Source: JACKAL01 sp964400355 (GTDB taxonomy: Bacteria > Bdellovibrionota > Bdellovibrionia > Bdellovibrionales > JAGQZY01). From it: DNA of 64,000 nucleotides. The notes below the pieces were generated by a model. The model did no database searches and had not been told where the DNA came from. It saw nothing but the letters and a program-made list of their open reading frames with translations. A program made the position numbers and the translations under genes. Positions within the stretch are counted from its first letter, which is position 1, and every line of letters begins with the position of its first letter. Shown piece by piece: positions 52,395-62,585 of the stretch. The stretch spans positions 1-64,000 of the forward strand of contig CAYNTO010000007.1 of NCBI GenBank assembly GCA_964400355.1, in the 5' to 3' direction.

Positions 52395-53783
52395 ATGTCT
52401 CACATCAGCCAACGAACGAATTTTTTTGCACGCGACGCTTTCTCGACCCTATGTCTGCTTTTTTTGCTGGCGGCATGTAGTAGTGGAAAAAAAGTCTCCA
52501 CATCGTCCACTAAAGAATATGACGAATATCTTTTTGGAAGACTCGCAATTGTTCAGGGCCCCACCTCAGACCAAGAGACACTTATCAATGTACTCTCTCC
52601 CCGACTGCGCAACTACAAATATGTCGTTAAAGACGAATCCGGTAAAGAGGCCTCCGTCGAGCTCTACGAAACAGTCACCACCCCCGTCGTGCACTACAAA
52701 ATTGATAAGGTGCATGTGAAAGGGCTCAACCCCAACTCCACATACACTCTACAGGTGATGAACGAGTTTCGCGGCCGCACCTCGACGACGGATCAACGTA
52801 CATTTAAAACTCTAGATATCTCTAAAAACTCTGTGCGCTTTGCAGCGCTATCGTGCATGGCCGACGACTGGAAATTTGAAAAGGCCATCGATCCCATGTG
52901 GGCCCGTCTAAAAAAAGAAAATCCCGATATGGTAATACTCAACGGGGATATCGTATACGTGGACTCCTTCGACTATGTAGAGCGGAAAAAAGCGACGGAG
53001 GCCGATCTTTGGCTGCGTTACATCGACACTCTCACCCGATTGCCCTACTACCATTGGCTCGAACTTAAACCTACTCTTGCCACCTGGGATGACCATGACT
53101 TTGGAACAAACGATGGCGATCGCGACTTTCCTGCCAAAAAAGCCGCAGAGAAATTGTTCAGAGGAATGTTCGGTGGGCGCGCCATTGCCGGCGTTTGGGA
53201 ACCCGGTCCGTCCACTGTCACTAGCGTTTACACCGGTTTTGGCCAACGCCTGTATCTCATGGACGATCGCACCTTCCGTCAACCCAACAAAGAACAAAAG
53301 AAAAAAGAGATTTATGGGCACTGGGGCGAAAAGCAACACAAGTGGTTGATGGATTCCCTCAAAAAATCAAACACTCCAGCGTGGATCTTTAACGGCAATC
53401 AAGTCTTCAATGGCAAAGCCCTTGATTTTAAGGAGACCTTCGAAGGCAATCACAGTGCTCACTTTGTAAAATTCATCGACGATCTCAAAACGGTTTCTGC
53501 GCCGGTGGTATTTTCCTCGGGGGACATTCACTTTAGTGAGGTCATGCGCGTGCCTGCAGATCGCATTGGCTATGAAACCTTTGAAATCACTTCCAGCTCC
53601 ATGCATTCTTATCGCGGAGAAGGTTGGGAAAATCCTATGCGCATACCGGGCGCCTCGACGACAGAGTACAACTTTTTAGTAATGACAAGCACTGCGAGTA
53701 AAAATGCGCTGGATATCGGCGTACGTAGCGTGGGAATTTCCGACCAAGCATATTTTGAGATCCCTTTGAAAGTGAAGAAGTAG
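52395..53783 (+). CDS. PhoD-like metallophosphoesterase lipoprotein
   Basis: 462 residues. AAAGGGG before the ATG; lipobox LAAC with Cys28. An N-terminal Fn3-like region precedes the metallophosphatase core with ILNGDIVYVD, TWDDHDFGTND (family signature), LMDDRTFRQ and FSSGDIHFSE. Such enzymes cleave phosphomono- or diesters at the envelope with Ca/Fe. Substrate unknown. Confidence 0.92.
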   Translation: MSHISQRTNFFARDAFSTLCLLFLLAACSSGKKVSTSSTKEYDEYLFGRLAIVQGPTSDQETLINVLSPRLRNYKYVVKDESGKEASVELYETVTTPVVHYKIDKVHVKGLNPNSTYTLQVMNEFRGRTSTTDQRTFKTLDISKNSVRFAALSCMADDWKFEKAIDPMWARLKKENPDMVILNGDIVYVDSFDYVERKKATEADLWLRYIDTLTRLPYYHWLELKPTLATWDDHDFGTNDGDRDFPAKKAAEKLFRGMFGGRAIAGVWEPGPSTVTSVYTGFGQRLYLMDDRTFRQPNKEQKKKEIYGHWGEKQHKWLMDSLKKSNTPAWIFNGNQVFNGKALDFKETFEGNHSAHFVKFIDDLKTVSAPVVFSSGDIHFSEVMRVPADRIGYETFEITSSSMHSYRGEGWENPMRIPGASTTEYNFLVMTSTASKNALDIGVRSVGISDQAYFEIPLKVKK

Positions 53784-53815
53784 GTAACCGTGTTTCCTCG
53801 GGGGTCGCTCTGGCA

Positions 53816-54313
53816 GTGAACAGACGCATTGTTGTCTCTTGCATGGCGGTGTTTTTCGCAGTCGCCCTCTATCAGCCTCTCGGTGGCAACCTAGAGATGT
53901 GGCCATTTTCCTATTTTGGAATGTACAAGGGACGCGTTAAACCGCGCGACTTTATCAAAGTTCTCGTAGAATACACTGAACCCGGCAAAGCACCGCTCAA
54001 CGTGGTCGAAGGTCGAAATGGCTATTACGTGTGTGAAAAAATTCGCGACATCGTCACCGGCACTGTTACCGATTACAACAATAGCTCATTGGTTTATAGC
54101 ACCAACATTTCTTTAGACGAGGCTCGCCGCGAAGAAGTCCGCCGCATTGTAAAACTTGACGCCTTAACTATGCTTCGGGAAAAACAATGGTTGGAACGGC
54201 AGGCGATAGTGAGTGTGCGTGTGCTCAAGTGGAATTTCTTTAAAACTGAAAATCTCTCTAAACCGGATTTTGAAACTGTAGTTTACTCCGGCACTGTTGG
54301 AGAGTTGCTGTAA
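53816..54313 (+). CDS. Membrane-anchored protein paired with the HTTM-like gene
   Basis: 165 residues, no named family recognised. GTG start at 53816 (ATG at 53843 is an alternative). One N-terminal hydrophobic helix (about 5-22), then QPLGGNLEMWPFSYFGMYKGR and a soluble alpha/beta domain with VVEGRNGYYVCEK. The stop shares bases with the next ATG (TAATG), so both are co-translated. It probably works with the HTTM-like protein. Confidence 0.75.
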   Translation: MNRRIVVSCMAVFFAVALYQPLGGNLEMWPFSYFGMYKGRVKPRDFIKVLVEYTEPGKAPLNVVEGRNGYYVCEKIRDIVTGTVTDYNNSSLVYSTNISLDEARREEVRRIVKLDALTMLREKQWLERQAIVSVRVLKWNFFKTENLSKPDFETVVYSGTVGELL

Positions 54314-55170
54314 TGGAAAGACTACTGGATCGGTTTTTATTCACCCCAACGTCACCCTTGCCACTCTACGTTGTTCGGTGTTTGGTCTTTATAGGTGGCG
54401 CACTGTTTTTTTTGGTTTTTAGAAGCAATCATCCTCCCACCTTTTACGATCAGTGGAATCCAATAAGCTTTTACACCTTTTTGCCAGGCCCACTCTCCCC
54501 TGCCCTTCTCGAGAGCCTGAGAGCAATTTGGCTTGTGCTGAGCGTTCTTGCAGGATTTGGCATATATTTTCGGTGGACAGCGCCTATTGCGTTCACGATG
54601 GCCGTGGTCTACGTGGGCCACGATTACAATTTTAATCGCGTTTATCACTCTATTCATTTGTACATTATGACCATGGGCATACTGGCGCTGGCCCCGGCCG
54701 CTCATCGCAATGTGTTTTGTAATCCGAAAATGTCTCAACGTTTAAGTGGCGATTATTTGTGGCCGCTTCGTTGGATTCAACTTTATGTCGTCTACGCATT
54801 TTGTCTGTGTGGCGTTCAAAAGCTATTTTACGGCCAGGGATTGCAGTGGATCTTTTCAGAAAACTTCTATCTGCGACTCCTACAAAACCCCTATCATCCA
54901 CCGCTCAATGAATGGATACTCCACCAACCTCTGTTTGTGAGTCAAATTTTGGCTTTCGTCGCCCTCTCCATCGAACTTTTTGCACCTCTCGCGCTGATCA
55001 ATAAACATTGGGCGTTAGGTTTTGTAATCGCGTGGACAGGTATGCACTTTTTTGTGAGCGCCACACTGGGAACACATCAACAATTTTTCTCTCAATGTTT
55101 TGCCTATGCCGCCTTTCTCGATTGGAACGCCATAGCTGCGCGAATTACTAAATGGCGCACATGTTTTTAA
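54313..55170 (+). CDS. HTTM-like multispanning membrane protein
   Basis: 285 residues with about seven hydrophobic segments. FYDQWNPISFYTF, GIYFRWTAPIAF, HSIHLYIMTMGILALAP and LCGVQKLFYGQGLQWIF resemble the HTTM / vitamin K-dependent carboxylase-like membrane family. The catalytic lysine of true carboxylases cannot be confirmed. Coupled to the preceding gene. Confidence 0.75.
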   Translation: MERLLDRFLFTPTSPLPLYVVRCLVFIGGALFFLVFRSNHPPTFYDQWNPISFYTFLPGPLSPALLESLRAIWLVLSVLAGFGIYFRWTAPIAFTMAVVYVGHDYNFNRVYHSIHLYIMTMGILALAPAAHRNVFCNPKMSQRLSGDYLWPLRWIQLYVVYAFCLCGVQKLFYGQGLQWIFSENFYLRLLQNPYHPPLNEWILHQPLFVSQILAFVALSIELFAPLALINKHWALGFVIAWTGMHFFVSATLGTHQQFFSQCFAYAAFLDWNAIAARITKWRTCF

Positions 55171-55273
55171 CGCAATGACGCTACAAAAAAGGGGGCGCGC
55201 CATTTGGCATGTGTAGCACTGTGAGACCGCATTCATTGCGGTCCACATCGAATTTGCAAACATTTTCGCTGGT

Positions 55274-57409
55274 CTAATTGACCTTAGCGCCTTTGGTGTC
55301 GCTGGTTGCGAAACCACGAGATTTTAACAGTGCATCGACCTTTGGATCACGACCGCGGAAGTTACGATACGCTTCGGCGGGATCCACAGAATTTCCTACG
55401 GAAAGGATCTTTTCCTGAAAACGCTTTGCTGTTTTCACATCGTACGGGTTTCCTGCCTCTAAAAAAGCCTCGTAGGCATCGGTCTTAAGAACATCCGACC
55501 ACAAGTAGCCGTAGTAACCAGCGGCGTAGCCCTCGCCTGAAAAAACGTGGCCAAAATGATGGGTGCGATGGCGCATGACGATTTCTTTAGGCATACCGAT
55601 TTCTTCGAGAGTTTTCTTCTCAAATTTTACCGGATCAATGTTCTTCTCTTTGGAAAGATGCAACTTCATATCCACTATGGCAGAACCTAAAAACTCCACA
55701 CTGCGAAAGGCTTCATTAAAAGTTTTGGCCTGCTCGATTTTGGCGAGAAGATCTTTTGGAAAAGGTTTTCCCTCTTTGTTCTTTAAGAACTTGAGAACCT
55801 CAGGGGTGGGCAACCAGTTCTCATGCATTTGCGACGGAAATTCTACAAAATCACGGGCCGTGGCTGTTCCCGAAATACTCGGATAGGTCACATCTGAGAG
55901 CAAGCCGTGAAGCGCATGACCGAACTCGTGAAACATGGTCGTAGCATCATCCCAAGAAATCAGCACAGGTTCGCCGGCATTGCCCTGGATAAAATTGGAG
56001 TTGTTGGAAACCAACGTCATCACTGGCTTACCGTTCATCTTGGACTGTTCGCGGTAGGCGTTCATCCACGCACCGGAGTTCTTCCCTGCACGGGCGTAGG
56101 GATCAAAGTACCAAAGACCCACGTCTTTACCATTGCGGGCCACTTTGTAGACAGACATCTGATCGTTATAAACAGGAATTCCGCTGATCTTTGTAAACTT
56201 TAAACCATAGAGTTTTTCTGCAGACCAGAACATGGCTTCACGAATATTGTCCAACTGGAGGTACGGCTTGAGAATGTCCATATCCAAATCGTATTTGGCC
56301 TTGCGAACTTTTTCTTCGTAGAAACGGTAATCCCACGGTTGAATCTTAAATTTGCCTTTTTCCGAGTCTGCGAGTTTCTGCATCTCGACCAGATCCACCT
56401 TTACTTTTTCCACCGCGGGTTTCCATACCTTTAACATCAAGTCCATTGCTGCTTGAGGATCTTTCGCCATTGTGTCTGCCAAATGCCAGTGCGCATAAGT
56501 TTCGTAACCAAAAAGTTTCGATCGTTCGGCGCGCAGGCTGAGAATCTCGGTGATCACTTTACTGTTGTTGCGCGCATTTTTATTCTCTCCGCGTGAGGTC
56601 CATATTTTAAAGGCTTTTTCGCGCAGTTTGCGATTTGGAGAAAAAGTTAAAAATGGTTCCATGGAAGAGCGCGTGTTGGCAATGATCCACTTGTCTTTAC
56701 CACCGCGGCGCTTGGCCTCAGATGTAGCAGCCTCAATAAGCCACTGCGGCAGCCCCTCAAGTTCGGATTTGTCGTTGATGACCAAGGCGTCTTTTTCTTC
56801 GTCGCCGAGAACATTTTGCGAGAACTTGGTACTGAGCGTGGCAAGACGTTGGTTGATTTTTGCGACGCGCGCCTTCTGCTTTTTATCGAGCTTGGCACCG
56901 TTTTGGACAAACTGCGTGTACTGACGCCACACCAGGCGCTGTTGCTCCGCCGTTAGTTTATTTTTGTCGGGAGACTCATAAATCGCTTTTACTCGGTTAA
57001 AGAGTTTTTCATTTTGTATGATTTCATCGCCAAAGGCAGCAAGCACAGGTGCCAGTTCGGTTTCCACTTTTTGGAATTCCGGGGTACTCATAGCACTAGA
57101 CCACACACCGTACACCGCCATCACGTTGCGGATCTGTTCACCCGAACGTTCCATGGCAGCCATCGTGTTTTCGAACGTGGGCGCCTCAGGATTATCGGCA
57201 ATAGCATTCATTTCTTTGCGATTGGTTTCGATCGCTTGCAAAACGGCGGGCTTTATATCAGCCACACGAACCTTGTCAAACGGCGGCACGCCCCCATAAC
57301 TTCCAGTCCACGGTTCGAGCAAAATATTTTTTGCTTTAGCATCTTCCGCATAGATCGAGGTCGAATAGGTCATTAAAACTCCCACGCAAAGAAATAAAAA
57401 ATGTTTCAT
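55274..57409 (-). CDS. dcp: Periplasmic M3-family peptidyl-dipeptidase / oligopeptidase
   Basis: 711 residues. Signal peptide ending SIYAED (about 21); AAAAGGAG precedes the ATG. Zinc site HEFGHALHG with His494, Glu495, His498, and the third ligand Glu523 in FVEFPSQMHENW. HHFGHVFSGEGYAAGYYGYLWSDV is the C-terminal Dcp/OpdA signature. It removes dipeptides or degrades oligopeptides in the periplasm. Dcp fits better than OpdA because of export and length. Confidence 0.93.
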   Translation of the reverse strand: MKHFLFLCVGVLMTYSTSIYAEDAKAKNILLEPWTGSYGGVPPFDKVRVADIKPAVLQAIETNRKEMNAIADNPEAPTFENTMAAMERSGEQIRNVMAVYGVWSSAMSTPEFQKVETELAPVLAAFGDEIIQNEKLFNRVKAIYESPDKNKLTAEQQRLVWRQYTQFVQNGAKLDKKQKARVAKINQRLATLSTKFSQNVLGDEEKDALVINDKSELEGLPQWLIEAATSEAKRRGGKDKWIIANTRSSMEPFLTFSPNRKLREKAFKIWTSRGENKNARNNSKVITEILSLRAERSKLFGYETYAHWHLADTMAKDPQAAMDLMLKVWKPAVEKVKVDLVEMQKLADSEKGKFKIQPWDYRFYEEKVRKAKYDLDMDILKPYLQLDNIREAMFWSAEKLYGLKFTKISGIPVYNDQMSVYKVARNGKDVGLWYFDPYARAGKNSGAWMNAYREQSKMNGKPVMTLVSNNSNFIQGNAGEPVLISWDDATTMFHEFGHALHGLLSDVTYPSISGTATARDFVEFPSQMHENWLPTPEVLKFLKNKEGKPFPKDLLAKIEQAKTFNEAFRSVEFLGSAIVDMKLHLSKEKNIDPVKFEKKTLEEIGMPKEIVMRHRTHHFGHVFSGEGYAAGYYGYLWSDVLKTDAYEAFLEAGNPYDVKTAKRFQEKILSVGNSVDPAEAYRNFRGRDPKVDALLKSRGFATSDTKGAKVN

Positions 57410-57489
57410 CGGGTATTCTCCTTTTGCAATACGCCAACCTACACGAAATCTGCGGCAACGTCAGGCGATTGCGGTTTATGATTCGGCGC

Positions 57490-58434
57490 CTATGTGATTT
57501 TTCTAAAGTAGGACTGGCACGAGTCCATCAAGCTTTTAAATGCTGAGATGTCATTGGTGCGACCGGCGCGAATGCGCGCCGCCGCCCAGAGATAAGAGTG
57601 TGCCATTCGGTATTGAACAAAAAGCTCGAGCTGCGTCTCAACGTCCAAAGGCGGCGTCATTTCCCGACTGTAACCTTCGAGGAGTAAATTCTGGAATCGG
57701 CGCAGAGGCAGTTGCGACTGACCGCGCAGGAACATCATTTCTGTGCGCGCCAAGACCACTGCGAGATCGAACAGAAACCAGTGGTATACACTGTCGTCAA
57801 AGTCAAAGACCGTAAACTGGCCCCTATTATCGACGAAGAAGTTCCCATCATGCACGTCTGCATGAATGAGTCCAAAATTTTCGCGATTCTTAGGTAGGCT
57901 CCGCATCTGGTGAACGCGATCGAGGAATATTTGCACCATAAGATGGTCGTTACCGAGAGTTTGTGCCTCGCCAAAAGCAAGGCGTACCCCATCGTCCTGA
58001 TCCCAAACCTGCCGGGCCCATCGAGGCGTGTAATCTAGAGAACAACGGTGCATCTCGCCAATCACACGTCCCCACTCAGAAAAAAGTTCAGGTGTATATT
58101 GAGCTTCCCCCCTCAATGCGACACCCGCTGCCCGTTCAAACACGCTCACACACCAAGTAGGGTCCAAAGAATGCACAAGCATTCCATCGAGCGCCGCACG
58201 CGGCGCCACCACTTTACAATTCTTCTGCTTTAGATACTGAATCCACTCCAGTTCTGCTTCGAGCTCACGGAGAGAACGATGATAATCGGCGGTGAATCTA
58301 AATATTATCGGCTGGCCCTCGAGGGAGTACACCCAATTTTCATTGCCACGAATGAGCTTTAACTCGCCGTTTGCACCCCAGAGCTTTTTAGCGCTCTCCA
58401 TGAGCGCGCTGCTTGGTCCTAGATATTCCGTCAC
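57490..58434 (-). CDS. APH/SrkA-type kinase-like phosphotransferase
   Basis: 314 residues. Fold of aminoglycoside/choline/SrkA kinases: VYSLEGQPIIFRF (N-lobe strand), ELEWIQYLK, the catalytic LIHADVHDGNFF (Asp and Asn) and FDFDDSVYHW (Mg ligand). Substrate could be protein Ser/Thr, as in SrkA, or a small molecule. The GTG at 58434, 1 nt after the valS stop, is chosen; a longer reading would run through valS. Met12 is an alternative. Confidence 0.85.
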   Translation of the reverse strand: MTEYLGPSSALMESAKKLWGANGELKLIRGNENWVYSLEGQPIIFRFTADYHRSLRELEAELEWIQYLKQKNCKVVAPRAALDGMLVHSLDPTWCVSVFERAAGVALRGEAQYTPELFSEWGRVIGEMHRCSLDYTPRWARQVWDQDDGVRLAFGEAQTLGNDHLMVQIFLDRVHQMRSLPKNRENFGLIHADVHDGNFFVDNRGQFTVFDFDDSVYHWFLFDLAVVLARTEMMFLRGQSQLPLRRFQNLLLEGYSREMTPPLDVETQLELFVQYRMAHSYLWAAARIRAGRTNDISAFKSLMDSCQSYFRKIT

Positions 58435-58435
58435 T

Positions 58436-61156
58436 TTAACTCTGCAAACGCTGCAATCCCGACTCCAGGCCCTGAATTTTAGAGCGAAGCTCGGCAAGAA
58501 GTTCTTTATCTTTTGCAACGATATCTTCGGGAGCATTCTTAACAAAATTTTCGTTGCTGAGTTTTTTTGTGAGCAGCATGACGTCTTTATTGATTTTTTC
58601 GATCACTTTTTGCAAACGCTTGACCTCGTCTTCGATGTTCACCAAACCCTCAAGGGGCACAATCACGTCGACCTGAATGTCCTGAGAGCGAATTGGCGCC
58701 ACCGCACACTTCGCCAATGATTCGCGCGCCTCGATCTTAAGGTCATCCAGCCCCGCCAAACGCATAATTTCAGCCACATTCTTAAGTAGCATTTTTTGTG
58801 ATTTCTCGTCCGTAGGTACAACCCACGCCGGAAATTTCTGGGACGGTTTGATTTGGTTTTCTCCACGAATATTTCGAAGTGCCAAGACCACATCCTTTAC
58901 CAGAGTTATTTCCTGAAAGGCCACTTCGGAACCTAAAGCCAACCACTCTTTATCGTTTTGCACAGTGGGATATGTATCGATGATGCACGCTTCGTTTTTG
59001 TTCGGCAGTTTTTGATAAATTTCCTCGGTGATAAATGGTGCGAACGGATGGAGAAGCCGCAATATTCTTTGCAACGTTTCCATGAGCACCACCAATGTAC
59101 TATCCTTGGAACTGCCATCAGTTTTGTAGAGTACAGGTTTAGAGAACTCTAAATACCAATCGCAGAACTCATGCCAGGTAAAACTATAGATGGCATTGGC
59201 GGCGTCAGAGAAGCGATATTCTTTAAGATATTTATCCACGTCTGCCTCGAGTTTACCGGTCGAAGCTATAATCCATTTATCGGCTGTATTGAGATCGGAG
59301 GGACCAACTTTTTTAAATGCGTCTACATTTAAGCCCGTGCTGTTTTGAAAGATAAAACGAGCCGCATTCCAGATTTTATTCATAAAGTTGCGATAGCCCT
59401 CGAGCCTGTCGGTAGAGAATTTAATGTCCTTCCCGGAAGCAATTTGGGACATCAGCGTAAAGCGCAAAGCATCAGCGCCATACTGGTCGATCATCTCTAC
59501 GGGATCGATAGAGTTGCCCAGAGATTTGGACATCTTGCGGCCTTCAGAATCACGAATCAAACCATGTACATAAACAGTGCGGAAAGGCACGTTGCCGGTA
59601 AATTCTATTCCCAACATGATCATGCGTGCGACCCAAAAGAAAATAATGTCGTGGCCGGTGACCAGGACATCCGTGGGATAAAATGTCTTGAGCGCTTCGG
59701 TGTTTTCGGGCCAGCCCATTGTGCTAAAAGGCCACAAACCCGAACTGAACCAAGTATCGAGGACATCGTTGTCTTGAGTGATGCTGTTGGATTTGCACAT
59801 CTCACACGCCGTTGGATCTGTTTCTGCCACCGTGACGTGCCCGCACTTGGAGCAGTTCCACGCAGGAATTCGATGTCCCCACCACAATTGACGAGAGATA
59901 CACCAATCCTGAATAATTCCCATCCAATGCAAATAGGTTTTTGTCCACGATTCCGGTTCAAACTGAATACTTCCGTTCTCCACCATATGGCGTGCTGGGC
60001 GCGCCATCTCATCCATACGCACGAACCACTGTTCCGACAAATAGGGCTCGACAACAGCGCCGGTACGATCGCAGTATCCGACGGAGTTTACAATGGGCTC
60101 AGTTTTTACGAGAAAACCTTGGGCCTCGAGATCCGCCGTTACGCGCTTGCGCGCCTCTTGTGTATGTAAACCTTTGTAGGCGCCACCTGCAGCGTTGAGC
60201 GTGCCATCGCGATTGAGAATATTTATAAATTCCAGATCGTGCTTTTTTCCAAGTTCGTAATCATTAAAATCGTGTGCTGGTGTGACCTTAAGTGCGCCGG
60301 TTCCAAATGTCATATCCACATAGGCATCGGCAATAATTGGAATTTTTCGGTCGGTCAGAGGAAGTAGAACTTGTTTGCCAATAAATTGCGTGTAGCGATC
60401 ATCTGCGGGATTCACACATATCGCCGTATCGCCGAGCATGGTCTCGGGGCGTGTGGTGGCAATAGTGATAAATTCTTTGGTTCCTTCAATCGGATATTGA
60501 ATGTGCCACAGGCTGCCCTTGGTTTCTTTATGCACAACTTCCAGATCGGAAATGGCCGACTGCAACGGCGGCGACCAGTTCACAAGTTTTTCACCGCGAT
60601 AGATCCAACCTTTTTTATAAAGTTGTACGAAAACTTTGCGCACAGCCTTCGATACGCCCTCATCGAGGGTAAATACTTTACGATCCCAATCTACAGAATC
60701 ACCAAGGCGCTCCATCTGTTTGTAAATGCGTTCGCCGTACTCATTTTTCCAGCTCCAAATGCGTTTAACAAATTCTTCGCGACCTAAATCATGACGGGTT
60801 TTTTTTTCTTCTTTGTGCAAAATTTTTTCAACCACCGCTTGAGTGGCGATACCCGCGTGATCTGTGCCTGGCAACCACATAGCATTAAACCCCGACATGC
60901 GCTTCCAGCGGATCAGCACATCTTGGATGGTGTGATCGAGGGCGTGCCCCATATGCAGAAAGCCAGTCACGTTGGGTGGAGGTAAGATGATAGAATAGGG
61001 CGGTTTAGTGGAAACATCTTGCGCTTTAAAATAACCTTTTGCTGTCCACCATGCGTAGGTGCGCGCCTCTACCTCTTGTGGAGAGTAGCGGTCGGAGACG
61101 TTGTCTTTTGCGTCTGTAAGGCTTTCCGAATTTATTCCTGAATTATCTTCTGTCAT
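58436..61156 (-). CDS. valS: Valyl-tRNA synthetase
   Basis: 906-residue class I synthetase. HIGH motif as FLHMGHAL (about 66-73), KMSKS as GRKMSKSLGNS (about residue 530), the CP1 editing domain with TTRPETMLGDTA, a Cys4 zinc knuckle (CSKCGH...CEMCKSN), and the C-terminal coiled-coil arm. The ATG at 61156 has AAGGAG 5 nt before it and begins 2 nt after the MFS stop; a longer reading would run into that gene. Confidence 0.97.
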   Translation of the reverse strand: MTEDNSGINSESLTDAKDNVSDRYSPQEVEARTYAWWTAKGYFKAQDVSTKPPYSIILPPPNVTGFLHMGHALDHTIQDVLIRWKRMSGFNAMWLPGTDHAGIATQAVVEKILHKEEKKTRHDLGREEFVKRIWSWKNEYGERIYKQMERLGDSVDWDRKVFTLDEGVSKAVRKVFVQLYKKGWIYRGEKLVNWSPPLQSAISDLEVVHKETKGSLWHIQYPIEGTKEFITIATTRPETMLGDTAICVNPADDRYTQFIGKQVLLPLTDRKIPIIADAYVDMTFGTGALKVTPAHDFNDYELGKKHDLEFINILNRDGTLNAAGGAYKGLHTQEARKRVTADLEAQGFLVKTEPIVNSVGYCDRTGAVVEPYLSEQWFVRMDEMARPARHMVENGSIQFEPESWTKTYLHWMGIIQDWCISRQLWWGHRIPAWNCSKCGHVTVAETDPTACEMCKSNSITQDNDVLDTWFSSGLWPFSTMGWPENTEALKTFYPTDVLVTGHDIIFFWVARMIMLGIEFTGNVPFRTVYVHGLIRDSEGRKMSKSLGNSIDPVEMIDQYGADALRFTLMSQIASGKDIKFSTDRLEGYRNFMNKIWNAARFIFQNSTGLNVDAFKKVGPSDLNTADKWIIASTGKLEADVDKYLKEYRFSDAANAIYSFTWHEFCDWYLEFSKPVLYKTDGSSKDSTLVVLMETLQRILRLLHPFAPFITEEIYQKLPNKNEACIIDTYPTVQNDKEWLALGSEVAFQEITLVKDVVLALRNIRGENQIKPSQKFPAWVVPTDEKSQKMLLKNVAEIMRLAGLDDLKIEARESLAKCAVAPIRSQDIQVDVIVPLEGLVNIEDEVKRLQKVIEKINKDVMLLTKKLSNENFVKNAPEDIVAKDKELLAELRSKIQGLESGLQRLQS

Positions 61157-61158
61157 CA

Positions 61159-62388
61159 CTACTCCTTCAACTGATCGGGCAATTGCTGGTAAATCGCAAA
61201 AGCACCCAGCACCGCGATCGCGGTCAAAATTCCTGCAACTACAAACGGTGAACCCATGCCGGTGTTGGTGTAGAGCCAACCCCCAATCACGGGGCCTAAA
61301 ATTCTACCAAGACTGGAGGCACTCTGTGAAGCGCCCATCACTTCGCCTTGCTCATCCTCTTTGCTCGCCAGGCTCACCATCGCCAGCAATGAAGGCCGCG
61401 ACAATCCGTGCCCAATTGCCAAGAGCACCATAGCGAACGCTAAAGTAAAGATCGAATAAGACATGGCAATTAAGATAAATCCAAAAGTGAGAACGAACAT
61501 TCCGTACATCATGGTTTTCCGCTCTCCCCACTTGGGAACTAAACGGCGCACAAGAAATCCTTGTGTAAAAGCCATGATAAGACCAACCACAGCAAAACCC
61601 AACCCGGATTCAATCAAGCCCCACTCAAACCGATCAGCGACAAACGGAAACAGCATCACTTCCATGAGCGGCATGGCTAAGTTGGCAAGAAAAAATAGCA
61701 AAATCAAGCGCACTACTAAGGGCGATGGGTGACTAAAAATATTGAGATTAGAAATCCAGCTGCCACGAATGGCTTCTTCGCTACGCGGATTGCGTGTTTC
61801 GGGAAGCGCAAAATAAGCCCACGCCAAGTTGAGCGCCGTAACGACGAAGGCCATGAGCGCAGGAAAAAAAATTCCAAACGGAGGAGCGTCACCAATGAGA
61901 ACACCCACATATCCAAAGCCGCTACCCAACGAAGGGCCGATAATAAATCCCAAGCCAAAAGCCGCACCTATCATGCCCATACCCGCTGCGCGCTGATCTT
62001 TGCTTGTCACATCGGTGATCGCAGCGTGTGCAGTGGAAATATTTGCCGCAAAGAGTCCGGCGAAAGAGCGGCACAGAAACATCCACCACAAGGAGTAACT
62101 AAACGCCAAGCCCAAATAGGACAGAGTACCGCCGAGAATACTCAGTAGAAGTATCGGGCGGCGACCAAACCGATCGCTCATTTTTCCCCAAAAAGGAGAA
62201 AATAAGAACTGCATAACAGAGTAGCACGACATGAGAAGTCCAATTTCGAATGCAGAGGCATCGAAATGGCGCGCCAAAAACGGGCTCAGCGTAATGAACA
62301 TGCCGAACCCAACAAGATCCAGAAATACGATCAAAAATACTATTTTTTTAGCAGAAGACGCCGCACGCTCAGACATTCCCATTGTCAT
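61159..62388 (-). CDS. MFS transporter (TetA/DHA1-like)
   Basis: 409 residues, 12 hydrophobic segments. Motif A GKMSDRFGRRPILL between helices 2 and 3, and LDLVGFGMFITLSPFLARHF at the start, are typical of drug:H+ antiporters of the DHA1 group. Start at 62388; the ATGs two and four codons downstream are alternatives. It lies directly upstream of valS (2-nt gap) and is probably co-transcribed with it. Substrate unknown. Confidence 0.9.
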   Translation of the reverse strand: MTMGMSERAASSAKKIVFLIVFLDLVGFGMFITLSPFLARHFDASAFEIGLLMSCYSVMQFLFSPFWGKMSDRFGRRPILLLSILGGTLSYLGLAFSYSLWWMFLCRSFAGLFAANISTAHAAITDVTSKDQRAAGMGMIGAAFGLGFIIGPSLGSGFGYVGVLIGDAPPFGIFFPALMAFVVTALNLAWAYFALPETRNPRSEEAIRGSWISNLNIFSHPSPLVVRLILLFFLANLAMPLMEVMLFPFVADRFEWGLIESGLGFAVVGLIMAFTQGFLVRRLVPKWGERKTMMYGMFVLTFGFILIAMSYSIFTLAFAMVLLAIGHGLSRPSLLAMVSLASKEDEQGEVMGASQSASSLGRILGPVIGGWLYTNTGMGSPFVVAGILTAIAVLGAFAIYQQLPDQLKE

Positions 62389-62585
62389 ATCTGATTTTGG
62401 GGGCAAAAGGTACGTGGATACCCGTTGCGACTATGGGTGGCAAACACGCGGCGGCGTGCGGAGCAGAAGTGCCAAATCGTGCGAATGTTGAGTGTTGGGG
62501 GTTCAGAAGCTAGGTTGGACGCCAGCCCGTTGGCGACTGGAGGCCGGAACCGGTTTTGTAGATGAATTCAGCTCGCGGGCGGGCA

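Noticed and set aside
58435..58545. Longer N-terminus of the kinase-like protein
   Set aside because: It would run through the end of valS in another frame with no conserved residues.
61157..61279. Longer N-terminus of ValRS
   Set aside because: It overlaps the MFS gene, lacks family similarity, and the ATG at 61156 has AAGGAG at ideal spacing.
62407..62585. tRNA-like or ncRNA fold between the MFS and Q/S-rich genes
   Set aside because: Small GC hairpins are present, but no cloverleaf, TPsiC loop or terminator can be made.
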